Below, one piece after another: positions 7,449 through 16,244 of a stretch of 64,000 nt of DNA. This stretch comes from Dechloromonas sp. TW-R-39-2 (GTDB lineage Bacteria > Pseudomonadota > Gammaproteobacteria > Burkholderiales > Rhodocyclaceae). The stretch spans positions 1,643,001-1,707,000 of the forward strand of contig NZ_CP045202.1 of the NCBI RefSeq assembly GCF_016864195.1. Direction: 5' to 3'. Below the pieces are notes generated by a model, which worked only from the letters and a program-made list of their open reading frames with translations, did not search any database and was not told the DNA's origin. Numbering within the stretch: position 1 is the stretch's first letter; each line of letters begins with the position of its first letter. The position numbers and the translations under genes were made by a program.

Positions 7449-8456
7449 ATGCAAACCCAAGTCTTGCCACTGGTCAGTTCGGCTAAACCTCGCCCGGCAT
7501 TGCGCCTGGTGGGTACCAAGGAACTGCCGCGTGACGATTGGCTAGCCGTTCGCAAACAAGGGATCGGCAGTTCCGATGCGGCCGCTGCGGTGGGGCTCAA
7601 TCCCTACAAGTCCCAACTCGAACTCTGGCTTGAGAAAACTGGACGAGATGGCAGCATGCCCAAAGCAGATCCCCAGGATGAGGAAAGCCCAGCCTATTGG
7701 GGCAACATCCTCGAACCGATTGTGGCGGCGCACTACACCAAACGGACCGGCCACCGGGTGCGGCGCATTAACTCTGTACTGCAACATCCAGATCCAACAC
7801 TCGCTTGGATGCTGGCGAATATCGACCGTGAAGTGACGGGGGCCAGCGATGTTCAGATCTTGGAATGCAAAACAGCCGGGATTAACGGTGCACGTCTCTG
7901 GAAGGAAGGTGTTCCGGAATATGTCCAGTTGCAGGTCCATCACCAATTGGCCGTGACGGGCAAGCAAGCCGCTGATGTGGCCGTCCTGCTCGGTGGTCAG
8001 CACCTGGAAATCCATCGTATCGAACGAGATGAAACGTTGATCCGGCGCTTGATCGAACTGGAACGCCAATTCTGGCGCTACGTTGAAACCGATACACCAC
8101 CACCCGCCGATGGCTCCGAATCTGCTGAGAAGAGTTTGCGTTGTCTGTACCCGAAGGATCACGGACAGATGCTGGATTTCACCCAGGATCGGAACCTCTC
8201 GGCCAGCTTCGCGGATTTGCTGGCGGTCCGTCAGTCCATTACGGAGCAGGAGAAGCTGGAAGCGCAGTTGAAGCAGCGCCTGCAGCAGGCCATCGGTGAG
8301 GCGAGCGGGGCACATTTTGAAACGGGTTGCGTCACCTGGAAACGGAGCAAGGACAGCGTGGCAGCGGACGTTGCCCGACTCCTGGCCGATCACCCCGATC
8401 TCCAACAGCGCTATGCCACGACGAAGGCTGGCAGCAGGCGGTTTCTGATCGCTTGA
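7449..8456 (+). CDS. YqaJ-family recombination exonuclease
   Basis: 335 residues. The lambda-exonuclease/YqaJ fold is visible: RKQGIGSSDAAAAVGLNPYKS at the N-terminus, WGNILEPIVAAHYTKRTGH (conserved Glu), LANIDREV (catalytic Asp), then LECKTA (the ExK pair) and VQLQVHHQLAVTG. This is a PD-(D/E)xK nuclease that resects double-stranded DNA ends to feed an annealing protein. A C-terminal coiled-coil (ITEQEKLEAQLKQRLQQAIGE) follows. In plasmids and ICEs it accompanies DUF932 and the next gene, which fits a mobile-element recombination kit. No single-strand annealing protein is recognisable here. Confidence 0.9.
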   Translation: MQTQVLPLVSSAKPRPALRLVGTKELPRDDWLAVRKQGIGSSDAAAAVGLNPYKSQLELWLEKTGRDGSMPKADPQDEESPAYWGNILEPIVAAHYTKRTGHRVRRINSVLQHPDPTLAWMLANIDREVTGASDVQILECKTAGINGARLWKEGVPEYVQLQVHHQLAVTGKQAADVAVLLGGQHLEIHRIERDETLIRRLIELERQFWRYVETDTPPPADGSESAEKSLRCLYPKDHGQMLDFTQDRNLSASFADLLAVRQSITEQEKLEAQLKQRLQQAIGEASGAHFETGCVTWKRSKDSVAADVARLLADHPDLQQRYATTKAGSRRFLIA

Positions 8457-8540
8457 ACCCCATTCACCCAAACACGACCGCCGCCGGAATCATCCGGGGC
8501 GCTCGTGTGCGGGCAATTATTGATAGAAGGAGTAAAAATC

Positions 8541-9464
8541 ATGCTGAAAGGTTTGGTCATCACGCCGCCGGTACTCGGGCGAATTTCCATTGGCAAGGTC
8601 GTCGAGCGCAACGGCAAGCGACTACCGGAGAAAGACGATCAATTCACCATTACGAGCCAGGTTCAAGGAAAGGATGGCTGGTTGCCTCACCCCTTTGATG
8701 AGGGCTTACGCAAAGGGCAGGGCGGCAAGATACGCAGCATCCCGATTCAACTCCTTTTCAACGATCCAGAATTGAGTTTTAGGGCGGAGTACAGCCTGTT
8801 CGACCGAAATACCGGCCGGCCACTGTGCGTTGGTAATGGCGAAACCTGCAAACGGCGAAGCGAAGAGGGGATACAGAGTTTGCCGTGTCCTTCACCGGTT
8901 GGTTGTCCTTTGGCGCAGGGTCATGCGTGTAAGCCGTATGCTCGTCTGAATGTGAGCGTCGGTGACGATGATCCATTGGGTTGTTTTGTGTTTCGGACGA
9001 CTGGATTCAACAGTATTCGGACGCTCGTGGCACGCTTGCGTTACTTCCAGGCCATTTCCGGTGATCGACTCTCCTGTCTGCCGCTGGAGTTGAGATTGCG
9101 CGGCAAATCCACACGGCAGAGTCATGGCGCGCCGATTTTCTATGTCGATATCACCCCGAGAAGCGGCATGACCATCGAAGAGATGTTGGCTGATGCCAGG
9201 CGAAAGGACGCTGATCGACAGTTGGCAGGTTTTGATCAAGCGGCCTTGGACATTGCTGCTCGGCTAGGTTTGGGCAACGGGGCATTTGAGGAAAGCGATG
9301 AGGATGGCAGCGTTGTGGTCGAAGAGTTTTTCAGCGACACACAATCGGCTCAGCAACTTCCATCGAAGCTTGATTCGGATGGGGGAAAACCTGATTTGGT
9401 CGTGCAAGGAAAGTCATCGCTCGCGACAAAGCTGGATGCCAAGGCTGATTCACTCGTTTCCTGA
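8541..9464 (+). CDS. Putative recombination directionality factor-like / metal-binding protein
   Basis: 307 residues from ATG 8541, which has AAGGAG eight bases upstream. After the start (LKGLVITPPVLGRISIGKVV) comes a region with four spaced cysteines (CVGNGETC, LPCPSPVGC, GHAC), likely a zinc site, and a conserved VFRTTGFNSIRTLVARLRYF block. This type is usually labelled 'hydrolase or metal-binding protein' and accompanies YqaJ and DUF932. It also resembles the Gp3-like recombination directionality factor family, which I state with moderate confidence. The C-terminus is acidic and low-complexity. Confidence 0.7.
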   Translation: MLKGLVITPPVLGRISIGKVVERNGKRLPEKDDQFTITSQVQGKDGWLPHPFDEGLRKGQGGKIRSIPIQLLFNDPELSFRAEYSLFDRNTGRPLCVGNGETCKRRSEEGIQSLPCPSPVGCPLAQGHACKPYARLNVSVGDDDPLGCFVFRTTGFNSIRTLVARLRYFQAISGDRLSCLPLELRLRGKSTRQSHGAPIFYVDITPRSGMTIEEMLADARRKDADRQLAGFDQAALDIAARLGLGNGAFEESDEDGSVVVEEFFSDTQSAQQLPSKLDSDGGKPDLVVQGKSSLATKLDAKADSLVS

Positions 9465-9546
9465 TCAACGCGCGCGAATCATCGATTGGCTTGAGTACAG
9501 TTTAAGTACGGCAGGGCGTCATATTGTGCAGGTTCTGATTTGAACT

Positions 9547-9582
9547 GAGACAGGCGGTGGGGATGCCACCTCCTGTCTTAAT
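9547..9582 (+). terminator. Hairpin terminator after the recombination module
   Basis: AGACAGG and CGGTGG pair with CCACC and TCCTGTCT around GGATG, with a short TTAATTTT tail. It closes the three-gene module. Confidence 0.6.
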
Positions 9583-10060
9583 TTTCGTCGGAAATTTTTT
9601 TGTGATTTGGGTACGAAAAGGGCTGTGTGCGCAATACCTAACAGCGTTATCAGGCCGTCAATGGAGCCCTTATTTTGCGAGCACGCTGACAAAATTAAAC
9701 ATGACTACGATGATCGCTAGATTATCCGGCGGCATCTTCCCATTTCCATTAATTAACGGGTCGCTTCGACAGTTTCCCGAAAAATCAGTAGTGGGTGGAG
9801 TAGTTGCAGTACTGACAGCACCTCGGCCATAGCGGTCTTACAGCAGATTTCGATAGTAAGGCCGGTATCAGCCAATTAGCAGACCTAAGGAACTGCAAAA
9901 TTTCAAAAATATTTTCCTGAGCAGTTATGGAGACATCAGCCCCGAGAAAATCTTTGCCATGATCTCCCCCGCCCCGCCCCGCCCCGCAGTGGCATTGCCC
10001 GCCCCCTGTTGAATCCGCCGATGTCATTCAAAGCCATGATGATGGAACGATGCGCATCGA
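9583..10060. other. Intergenic stretch with a CCCCG tandem tract
   Basis: No convincing gene is visible on either strand. The only striking element is a tract of four tandem CCCCG units around 9967-9987. The lead-in to the caspase operon is at the right end, but I cannot point to a clear -35/-10 promoter. Confidence 0.4.
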
Positions 10061-10336
10061 GTGCTACGCCAATCTGGAGTCTGTGCCATCGAATACCGTT
10101 ACATGGTTGGGGTGTACCCCAGCGGCAGCAAAAAACTTCTTGCGCTCATCACCTGTGAAAGCAGCTATTTTCTGGAACTTGGCGACCCAGGAAAATTTGC
10201 CCTCGAGGTATTTTTGCCGGAAGGTCACCATACCCTCGATGTGGCGACCGAGTATGGTCCCTGGAATGTTTTCCTCAAGAAAGCCGTGACGGTTATCGAA
10301 TCCCTCCTCGCCGACAGCCAATCCCCCACGGCATAA
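10061..10336 (+). CDS. Small hypothetical protein, possible first gene of the caspase operon
   Basis: About 91 residues from GTG 10061; the frame opens just after tandem TGA codons at 10037-10042, so the start is uncertain (ATG 10103 would give RYM-VGVYPSG). The core VGVYPSGSKKLLALITC, FALEVFLPEGHHTLDVATEYGPWNVFLKK reads as genuine protein. It lies 30 bases before the sigma-like gene on the same strand. No signal peptide or family recognised. A truncated 5' end or frameshift is possible. Confidence 0.45.
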   Translation: MLRQSGVCAIEYRYMVGVYPSGSKKLLALITCESSYFLELGDPGKFALEVFLPEGHHTLDVATEYGPWNVFLKKAVTVIESLLADSQSPTA

Positions 10337-10366
10337 TGGCGTTCGCTTCAATCCTGACCCCATCTC

Positions 10367-11125
10367 ATGGCAACTCTCCCCGACAATCAGGCGATTCTTG
10401 GTTACTGGCGCCGACGCAAACTTTCACCTGGCCTGTCAGAGGCGGAATGGGCGGATTTCTATCAAAAGGTCACCCGCCTGCTGATACGCACCCGGTTGCC
10501 GGCGGAATATGCCGACACCGAGGCGCGGCAGGATCTGATCCATGCTTTTTTCGTGCAGAAGATTTTGCAAAACGCCCGGACAACCCAGGCGGGCGATCTG
10601 GAAAATGCGCATGTTCTGCACGGTTACCTGAAGCGCTTTGCACAAGATGAAATACGCGAACAGGCCGGACTGGTGGAAATAGACGAATACGTTGCTGACG
10701 AAGAAGATGTCTTCACCGATGTGGTGGAGGCATGTGCCGTGGCGCTTTCCCACGACGACTTGCACCTCCTGGCTGAAGCCGGCATCGATGTGGCGACAGC
10801 CAATGCCGAAGCGGATCGTTTTCTCGCCACCTTGGGCGAAGGTGAGCGACGGATGCTACGTCATCACACTTGTGCCGAAGATGAGGCACGTCTGCCGATG
10901 GACGCAATCGCCAAACGCTGGCAGATCGCCAGCTACCACTACAAGGCCAAAAAGTTGGGAATCACCGGGCAGAAGGGCGGCTTTTTTCAAGGTTATGAAA
11001 ACACCTTGCTCGGCGGCTGGCTGACAAAACTGCGGGCAGAAATTTCTCCGGAATGGCACCGGGAATTGGTCGCACTATTGAATCTCCTGTGCTTGCGCGT
11101 TCAGAAAACCATGGGGGAAACGTGA
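10367..11125 (+). CDS. Sigma-70-like (ECF-like) regulatory protein
   Basis: 252 residues, larger than most ECF sigma factors. Residues about 45-105 resemble sigma region 2 (ADTEARQDLIHAFFVQKIL, then VLHGYLKRFAQDEIREQ). Residues about 150-200 resemble region 4 (FLATLGEGERRMLRHH, then DAIAKRWQIASYHYKAKKLG as helix-turn-helix). A C-terminal extension of about 50 residues ends WHRELVALLNLLCLR. The stop overlaps the start of the next gene, which has one membrane segment, as for sigma/anti-sigma pairs. It probably directs transcription of this operon or the downstream secreted-protein genes. Assignment rests on motif order by eye, so a non-sigma helix-turn-helix protein remains possible. Confidence 0.6.
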   Translation: MATLPDNQAILGYWRRRKLSPGLSEAEWADFYQKVTRLLIRTRLPAEYADTEARQDLIHAFFVQKILQNARTTQAGDLENAHVLHGYLKRFAQDEIREQAGLVEIDEYVADEEDVFTDVVEACAVALSHDDLHLLAEAGIDVATANAEADRFLATLGEGERRMLRHHTCAEDEARLPMDAIAKRWQIASYHYKAKKLGITGQKGGFFQGYENTLLGGWLTKLRAEISPEWHRELVALLNLLCLRVQKTMGET

Positions 11126-12240
11126 TGCAGCGCCGGCTCTATCCCCCGCTCGAACGCTTGCGCCGGGAGCTTTTCGATTCCCCTGTGTCACCGGAATCAT
11201 CTGAGTTCCTTCCTGACCTGGATGCTGCCCAGCCAGATACGCCGCCGCCCATGCCCGACTTCATCCGCGAACACATCGCACGCACGGTGGCCGCACAACT
11301 TGCACATGTGCCGAGCGCTCCGGCTGTTGGGCAAATTCGTGCCTTGTCTGCAGTCAACGCGATAAACAAGCAGAATTCCCGACCGCTTGGCCGCAATGTC
11401 GGCGTGCTGCTCGGTGCCCACTTGGGCGGCCAGCAATGGCAAGGCTGGTTGGTGACGGCCGATACCGATTACGCCACCGACCGGGACTTGCTGATCGAGG
11501 AAGACGACGGCCCCGCTGACCCGCAAGCCGGCATGGTCATGACCCGCTTGCCGTTGCGAGCCATCATCCCGGGCGACGCGCCGATTCTCGCCAAGCTGTC
11601 CCCGGCGCGCCTGGGGGCCGTTATCGCACTGGCTGAAGCGCCGGACGGTGCCGAGCCGATTCCCCCCCGGCCAGGACATATCTTCGCCCGCGACCTCGAC
11701 GCCGAGCATGTCGGCATCACCGGCTCGCCGCTCGGCGGCCCCGGCGATCCACGCCACGCCTATCGTGCCCTCCACCAGCAATTGGCCGACGAAATGAGCA
11801 GCACAGCCGAGGCGGTGGCCCCCCAGACCAAAGAACAGCCGATCCGTAGCGGATTCTTCGCTTGGCTGTTCAGTCGCCACTGGGCTCCGGCGCCGGTCCT
11901 GGCGGCCTTGATTGCTGTCATCGCTGTCCAGAATCTGTGGCTCAACGTCGGCGACGATGAAACCCTGCGCTATCGGGGCCACAGCGAGGTCACGACGCCC
12001 TGCGCGGCAGTTGCCCGCCTGCGCGTCGTCTTCAAGGCCAATGCGCCACAGGAAACCGTGGTGTTGCTGCTGCGCAAGGCTGAGGCACGCGTCGTCAGCG
12101 GCCCCTCGGAAATCGGCGAATGGTGGCTCAGCCTGCCTGCGGATGCTTCAGTAAAAGAAGCTTTGGCACAGTTGCGCAACAGCCCGTTGGTGGCAGATGT
12201 AATCGTCGTCGAGACAAAGGAAACGGCATGCCAGCCCTGA
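11125..12240 (+). CDS. Single-pass membrane protein, putative anti-sigma-like partner
   Basis: 371 residues from ATG 11125, which shares its A with the preceding TGA. The N-terminal 270 residues are cytoplasmic-type: basic start, Pro-rich linker, then a globular part (GRNVGVLLGAHLGGQQWQGW, LPLRAIIPGDAPILAKL, HVGITGSPLGGPGDPRHAY). One membrane segment follows (APVLAALIAVIAVQNLWL). The last 100 residues, predicted periplasmic, form an alpha/beta module (ARLRVVFKANAPQETVVLLL, GEWWLSLPADASVKEALAQL). This is the layout of membrane-bound anti-sigma or sensor-transducer proteins. It overlaps both neighbours, implying translational coupling with the sigma-like protein and the caspase. Confidence 0.6.
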   Translation: MQRRLYPPLERLRRELFDSPVSPESSEFLPDLDAAQPDTPPPMPDFIREHIARTVAAQLAHVPSAPAVGQIRALSAVNAINKQNSRPLGRNVGVLLGAHLGGQQWQGWLVTADTDYATDRDLLIEEDDGPADPQAGMVMTRLPLRAIIPGDAPILAKLSPARLGAVIALAEAPDGAEPIPPRPGHIFARDLDAEHVGITGSPLGGPGDPRHAYRALHQQLADEMSSTAEAVAPQTKEQPIRSGFFAWLFSRHWAPAPVLAALIAVIAVQNLWLNVGDDETLRYRGHSEVTTPCAAVARLRVVFKANAPQETVVLLLRKAEARVVSGPSEIGEWWLSLPADASVKEALAQLRNSPLVADVIVVETKETACQP

Positions 12241-13583
12241 TTCGCCTGATATTCTTGGTTTTGCTGCTAAGTTGCGGCGCCAGCGTCAGTGCCGCAGGCA
12301 ACCAGGCGGTAAAGCATGCGCTGGTATTGGCGAATGGCGGATATAGCCGCGATGCGCTGCCCAATGCCCTGCGCGATGGCAAGCTGATGGCTCAGACACT
12401 GCGGCAATTGGGGTTTGCCGTGACCGAACGCACCGACTTGCCCCGCGAAGAAATGATGGCAGTCGTGGCCCGCTTCACCGATGGACTGCCGGAAGGAGCG
12501 ACCGCACTGGTGTACTACGCCGGGCATGGCATGCAGGTGGGCGGCGGCAATTACCTGACCCCCATCGACATGCAACTGACCGGCGAAGCCAGCGTCCCGC
12601 TCAAGGCCTATCCGGTGCGCCATTTGCTCGAACGCCTGGCGCTGGCCCGTAGCGCGGTCAACATCCTGATCCTTGACGCCTGCCGCAACAATCCTTTCCT
12701 GCCGGCCGGCGCGGTCCGTTACCGCAGTTTCAACGCGTTGGGCCTCGCCCGGGAACATACCCCGCGCGGCACGCTGATCGCCTATTCCGCCTCCCCCGGG
12801 CAGCAGGCGCCCGAAGGCCAGGGCAAAAACAGCGTTTACAGCGAAACGCTGGCCCGAACGCTGCTCGAACCGCAACTTGAAATACGCGACATTTTCAACA
12901 AGGTTGGCAGCCTCGTCCGCCGGCAAAGCCTGGACGACCAGATTCCCTGGTATGAGTCGTCACTAACCGACGACTACTATTTCCAGCCGCCGGACGGCGT
13001 CACCGTGGCGGCCGGCAAACCCCTCCAGTTCGCCCGACTGGGGCGGGAGGGGCGCAAGGTTCGGGGAGAAACCCCGCCATCGCTCAACTGGTTCAACGAT
13101 CTCAGCGTGCAGGAATGGGACATGCTCGATTGGGAAATCCAGCAGCGCGTCGAACGCCTGACCGCCGACGAACTCCCCGCGCTCGAACACAAGGCCGAAG
13201 GCGGCAGCCTGGTGCACCAAACCACGCTGGCGCTTGCCTATCGCGAAGGCGTCGAAAAGGCCATTGAACCGGGCAGCGGCAAAGTCACGCGCTACAACGC
13301 CAACAACTCCAAGGCGCTCAAATGGCTGGCCCAGGCGGCTGAGGCCGGATTCCCCATTGCCCAGGTGGAGCTGGGTGAAATGTATTTCGCCGGCCATGGC
13401 GTCGACCGCAATCTCGACACCGCCCGCCGCTGGATAGAACAGGCCAACCACGTGCGCTACACCCGTGCCCGGCTGGATCTGCTTCAACTGGACACTCTGC
13501 TGTCGGCCATGGAGGCAGCACGCGACCCCTATCTGGGCGGCGTAAGCAAAAGGGCGGCGGCTGTTCCAGAGGAGAGGCGATAA
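12228..13583 (+). CDS. Secreted caspase-family (C14) protease with Sel1 repeat
   Basis: 451 residues from ATG 12228, overlapping the previous gene by 13 bases. A hydrophobic export signal with a possible lipobox-like LLSC lies at residues 4-20. The caspase p20-like domain follows: KHALVLANGGYS, catalytic His100 in YYAGHG, catalytic Cys152 in LDACRNNPF, then GTLIAYSASPGQQA. The C-terminal third contains a Sel1/TPR-type unit (SKALKWLAQAAEAG, AQVELGEMYFAGHGVDRN). The catalytic dyad is intact. Bacterial caspase-like proteases cut after basic residues and are often coupled to regulatory or repeat domains. Coupling to sigma and anti-sigma-like proteins suggests signal-responsive proteolysis, inferred from gene order only. 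Confidence 0.88.
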   Translation: MPALIRLIFLVLLLSCGASVSAAGNQAVKHALVLANGGYSRDALPNALRDGKLMAQTLRQLGFAVTERTDLPREEMMAVVARFTDGLPEGATALVYYAGHGMQVGGGNYLTPIDMQLTGEASVPLKAYPVRHLLERLALARSAVNILILDACRNNPFLPAGAVRYRSFNALGLAREHTPRGTLIAYSASPGQQAPEGQGKNSVYSETLARTLLEPQLEIRDIFNKVGSLVRRQSLDDQIPWYESSLTDDYYFQPPDGVTVAAGKPLQFARLGREGRKVRGETPPSLNWFNDLSVQEWDMLDWEIQQRVERLTADELPALEHKAEGGSLVHQTTLALAYREGVEKAIEPGSGKVTRYNANNSKALKWLAQAAEAGFPIAQVELGEMYFAGHGVDRNLDTARRWIEQANHVRYTRARLDLLQLDTLLSAMEAARDPYLGGVSKRAAAVPEERR

Positions 13584-13677
13584 CACCATGTCGGCTCATC
13601 GACTTCAAAATAGGTACAAGCCAAAAATCTTATTGGCATGTACGTTATGATCGAATCATTTTGCTCAAGGGGGCGTT

Positions 13678-14169
13678 GTGCGTCTGTTCAGACTGATCCT
13701 GGCACTAACTGTTTTGCCAATGTGCGTACCGGCACAAGCCGGCGAGCGTGAATTGCTAGAGGCCATCAAGCAAGCCAACTGGCCGGTCGTCAAACAGGAA
13801 ACCGAGCAGCTGGCCAGCGCCGGCAATGCCTGGGGGCTTTACATGAAAGCGGCTTTTATCGGCGGGATACTTTGCCAAGATGCCAGCAGCCCTTGCAAGC
13901 CCATCCCCGGATTTGAACTGGATAGAAAAGCGGCGGGCCAGTATCTGCTTGCCGCAGCCGAGAAAGGCGAACGACAAGCTTTCGACTACCTTGCCTTCGG
14001 CTATGAGCGCGGACTTTGGGGCTTGCCGGTAGATCGGGAGGCCGCCATCGCCTGGTCACTGAAGGGACTTCACTTGATGGATGAGCGCAGCGCGAGTCGC
14101 TACTACGCTCTGACCGGCTTGAAGCGCGGCAGCCTGCTGCCCGGCGCTCACTTCGGTTCAAGGCAATAA
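13678..14169 (+). CDS. Secreted Sel1-like small repeat protein
   Basis: 163 residues starting at GTG 13678, eight bases after AAGGGGG. The signal peptide MRLFRLILALTVLPMCVPAQA ends at an AQA cleavage site. The mature part contains two Sel1-like helical units (KQANWPVVKQETEQLASAG; AAGQYLLAAAEKGERQAFDYLAFGYERG, then DREAAIAWSLKGL). Sel1 proteins are scaffolds for protein contacts. It follows the caspase gene by about 95 bases and probably has its own promoter. It may work with the caspase, which carries similar repeats, but no direct evidence shows this. Confidence 0.75.
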   Translation: MRLFRLILALTVLPMCVPAQAGERELLEAIKQANWPVVKQETEQLASAGNAWGLYMKAAFIGGILCQDASSPCKPIPGFELDRKAAGQYLLAAAEKGERQAFDYLAFGYERGLWGLPVDREAAIAWSLKGLHLMDERSASRYYALTGLKRGSLLPGAHFGSRQ

Positions 14170-14226
14170 TTTTTCAAAAAATGAAATCACAGGCGTTATA
14201 GCAGTGCGACAACCAAGGGAGACACC

Positions 14227-15369
14227 ATGAAACGCACAGTATTCGGTATAGCCACATTATTACTTCTCAGCACCGCCCCCTGCGTGGCCAACGCCTTCAC
14301 GGCCATCGCCTGGAGCCAGTCCGGGCAAAAAGGCGGATCGGTCAAGAATGCGCCGACCAAGGAAGCAGCCATTTCAGCGGCTATTGCCGATTGTAAAAAG
14401 AGCGGTGGCGGTGCGGATTGCCAGGTCTTCAAAGTCACCGATGAGCCCGGATTCGTCGCGCTCTACGCCACCTGCGCCAAGACCTGCGGCGTCACTGCGG
14501 TAACGGGGCGCCCTACGGCGGAGCAGGCGCGGATCGATGGCAAGCGGGAGTGTGAAGCCTATTACCGGGCTAGCTGCCAGTTGGCGCAGGAGTGGCAAGA
14601 AGGCCAGCCTCGCCAGCTTCCTGCATCCAGCCAAGAAGCAACAACACAGTGTTTTGTTCAGGACCATCCCTGCGCATGCGTTACGACAAACCCAACGGCA
14701 AAATTGGACAAAATTGTCAGCGGCGAAATGAGTTACGAAAAATACATGGAACAACTTTCGGGAATTGAGATTATTTGCATGTATACGGTGGGGCAAAAGA
14801 CAAGCAACCAAGAAATGAGTCGAGAAGCGGCCCATGCGATGCTTAATCGCCAAGATGCGGCGAGGGAGGCAGTGAAATACGGTTTTTTGAATCTGGAACA
14901 ATATGAATTAGCGGCCAAGCAAAATGGTTGGAGCACCAACAAGGCAGCAGCGGTTACTCCAGAACAAGGGCGTCATCAGAACGCTGGTGTAGTTACTAAT
15001 CAAAGAGCCTGTGATTCCGGCGACGGGGCAGGCTGCTACAACCTCGGGGTGATGTACTACAAGGGGGAGGGCGTCAGTCAGGACAAGGAGGAAGCAGTTC
15101 GGTCTTACGATAAGGGCTGTGGTTTGGGGGATGGAAAAGGCTGCTACAACCTAGGGAATATTTATCGTAAAGGTAATGATGCTCGTCAGGACAAACAGAA
15201 AGCATTTCAATATTACGACAAGGCCTGTAGTTTGAAGGTTGGAGCTGGTTGCTACGCTGTCGGGTTGATGTATGACGATGGTAGTGGTGGTCGCCAGGAT
15301 AAACAGAAAGCGGCCTATTTTTTAAAGAAGGCCTGCGAGCTTAATGTTGACGCGGCCTGTGGTAATTAA
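14227..15369 (+). CDS. Secreted DUF4189 and Cys-rich Sel1 repeat protein
   Basis: 380 residues with a signal peptide ending CVANA. Residues about 24-105 resemble DUF4189 (AIAWSQSGQKGGSVKNAPTK, AAIADCKKSGGGADCQVFK) with paired cysteines. A linker with more cysteines follows, then at least three Sel1/Hcp-like repeats, each with a Cys pair (CDSGDGAGCYNLGVMYYKGEG, CGLGDGKGCYNLGNIYRKGND, CSLKVGAGCYAVGLMYDDGS), as in disulfide-locked Hcp proteins. Periplasmic or secreted. Ribosome site GGGAG. Function unknown; repeated Sel1 proteins in this region suggest a shared system. Confidence 0.75.
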   Translation: MKRTVFGIATLLLLSTAPCVANAFTAIAWSQSGQKGGSVKNAPTKEAAISAAIADCKKSGGGADCQVFKVTDEPGFVALYATCAKTCGVTAVTGRPTAEQARIDGKRECEAYYRASCQLAQEWQEGQPRQLPASSQEATTQCFVQDHPCACVTTNPTAKLDKIVSGEMSYEKYMEQLSGIEIICMYTVGQKTSNQEMSREAAHAMLNRQDAAREAVKYGFLNLEQYELAAKQNGWSTNKAAAVTPEQGRHQNAGVVTNQRACDSGDGAGCYNLGVMYYKGEGVSQDKEEAVRSYDKGCGLGDGKGCYNLGNIYRKGNDARQDKQKAFQYYDKACSLKVGAGCYAVGLMYDDGSGGRQDKQKAAYFLKKACELNVDAACGN

Positions 15370-15381
15370 AAATAAATAATA

Positions 15382-15403
15382 AATGGGGTCGGCTCCCTAT
15401 TAA
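15382..15403. repeat. REP-like intergenic motif, copy 1
   Basis: AATGGGGTCGGCTCCCTATTAA. It is one of five related motifs (consensus about AATGGGGGCAGaCCCCTATTAA) in gaps of this cluster, partly palindromic. It lies between two secreted-protein genes, about 75 bases before the next start. Confidence 0.55.
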
Positions 15404-15476
15404 ATTCTTAGAAAACCAAGGCCATGAAGAATTTTGAAGCAATCCTTCTGGGAAATTAGGACAAAGGAGAAATTGA

Positions 15477-16154
15477 ATGTCGAAATCATGTCTTCCCCTA
15501 TCGATGGGAGCTCTTGTACTGCTGGGCTGTTTTTCGATGGCTCATGCCCAGAACAAAATCCTCGACATGGGATCGGGCAAAACTCAGGCTAACCCCGAGG
15601 CCTATTACCAACAGATGTCCGATAAACTGCAAAGCTGGCGTGCCAATATGCCCAAGGGGGCTGTCGTCGTCACGACCAATGCCATATTGGAACGCTCCAG
15701 TACAGGCGGAGATCTACCCGGCTTCATCGTGCGCAAGGTGAAGGGCAACCAAGTGACCGTGATTGGCCAGCACGACAATTACTGCACCGAGGTCATCTCA
15801 TACTGGGTAGATAGAGAAACCGGAGAGAGATCGGTCAAGGATTGCGCCCAATACCGGGATAACCCGGAAGGCTATATCACCCTGTCGAAAAGCGACCTGC
15901 TCCCGCTTTATTGGACGAACAACACCCAACCCGCGTATTCACTGTCCGACAGCAGCAAGATTGACCAATATCAGAAATACAAGCGCTATAACGGCGACTT
16001 GATCCCTTTGCGTTACACCGAAGCCAAGCCGGAACCGGTTGATCCCCGCTTCGCCAAATACAGAATCAACTCCAGCGCAATTAATGAAGCTCGACACGAT
16101 CCCGGGGCGTCGGCTCGACGCATGAAGGAACTTTTCCAGATCAAGGTTGAATAA
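15477..16154 (+). CDS. Secreted hypothetical protein
   Basis: 225 residues with a clear signal peptide (MSKSCLPLSMGALVLLGCFSMAHA) that also contains an LLGC sequence, so either signal peptidase I or II could act. The mature part has no repeats: AYYQQMSDKLQSWRANMPKGAVVV, IVRKVKGNQVTVIGQHDNYC and a C-terminal YRINSSAINEARHDPGASA. Strong ribosome site AAGGAG. The family is not recognised. It lies between Sel1-repeat genes and is probably exported with them. Confidence 0.7.
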   Translation: MSKSCLPLSMGALVLLGCFSMAHAQNKILDMGSGKTQANPEAYYQQMSDKLQSWRANMPKGAVVVTTNAILERSSTGGDLPGFIVRKVKGNQVTVIGQHDNYCTEVISYWVDRETGERSVKDCAQYRDNPEGYITLSKSDLLPLYWTNNTQPAYSLSDSSKIDQYQKYKRYNGDLIPLRYTEAKPEPVDPRFAKYRINSSAINEARHDPGASARRMKELFQIKVE

Positions 16155-16244
16155 GTCCGGTAAGCCAGCTCCGCCATTTTTATACCTTGCTTACTTCACT
16201 GTAAGTAATAAACACCGTATCAGAAATCACCAAGGGAATATCAA

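Noticed and set aside
9967..9987. CCCCG tandem tract as a possible CRISPR or iteron array
   Set aside because: Units are only five bases and contiguous without spacers, so this is a simple repeat. No CRISPR array was seen anywhere in the window.
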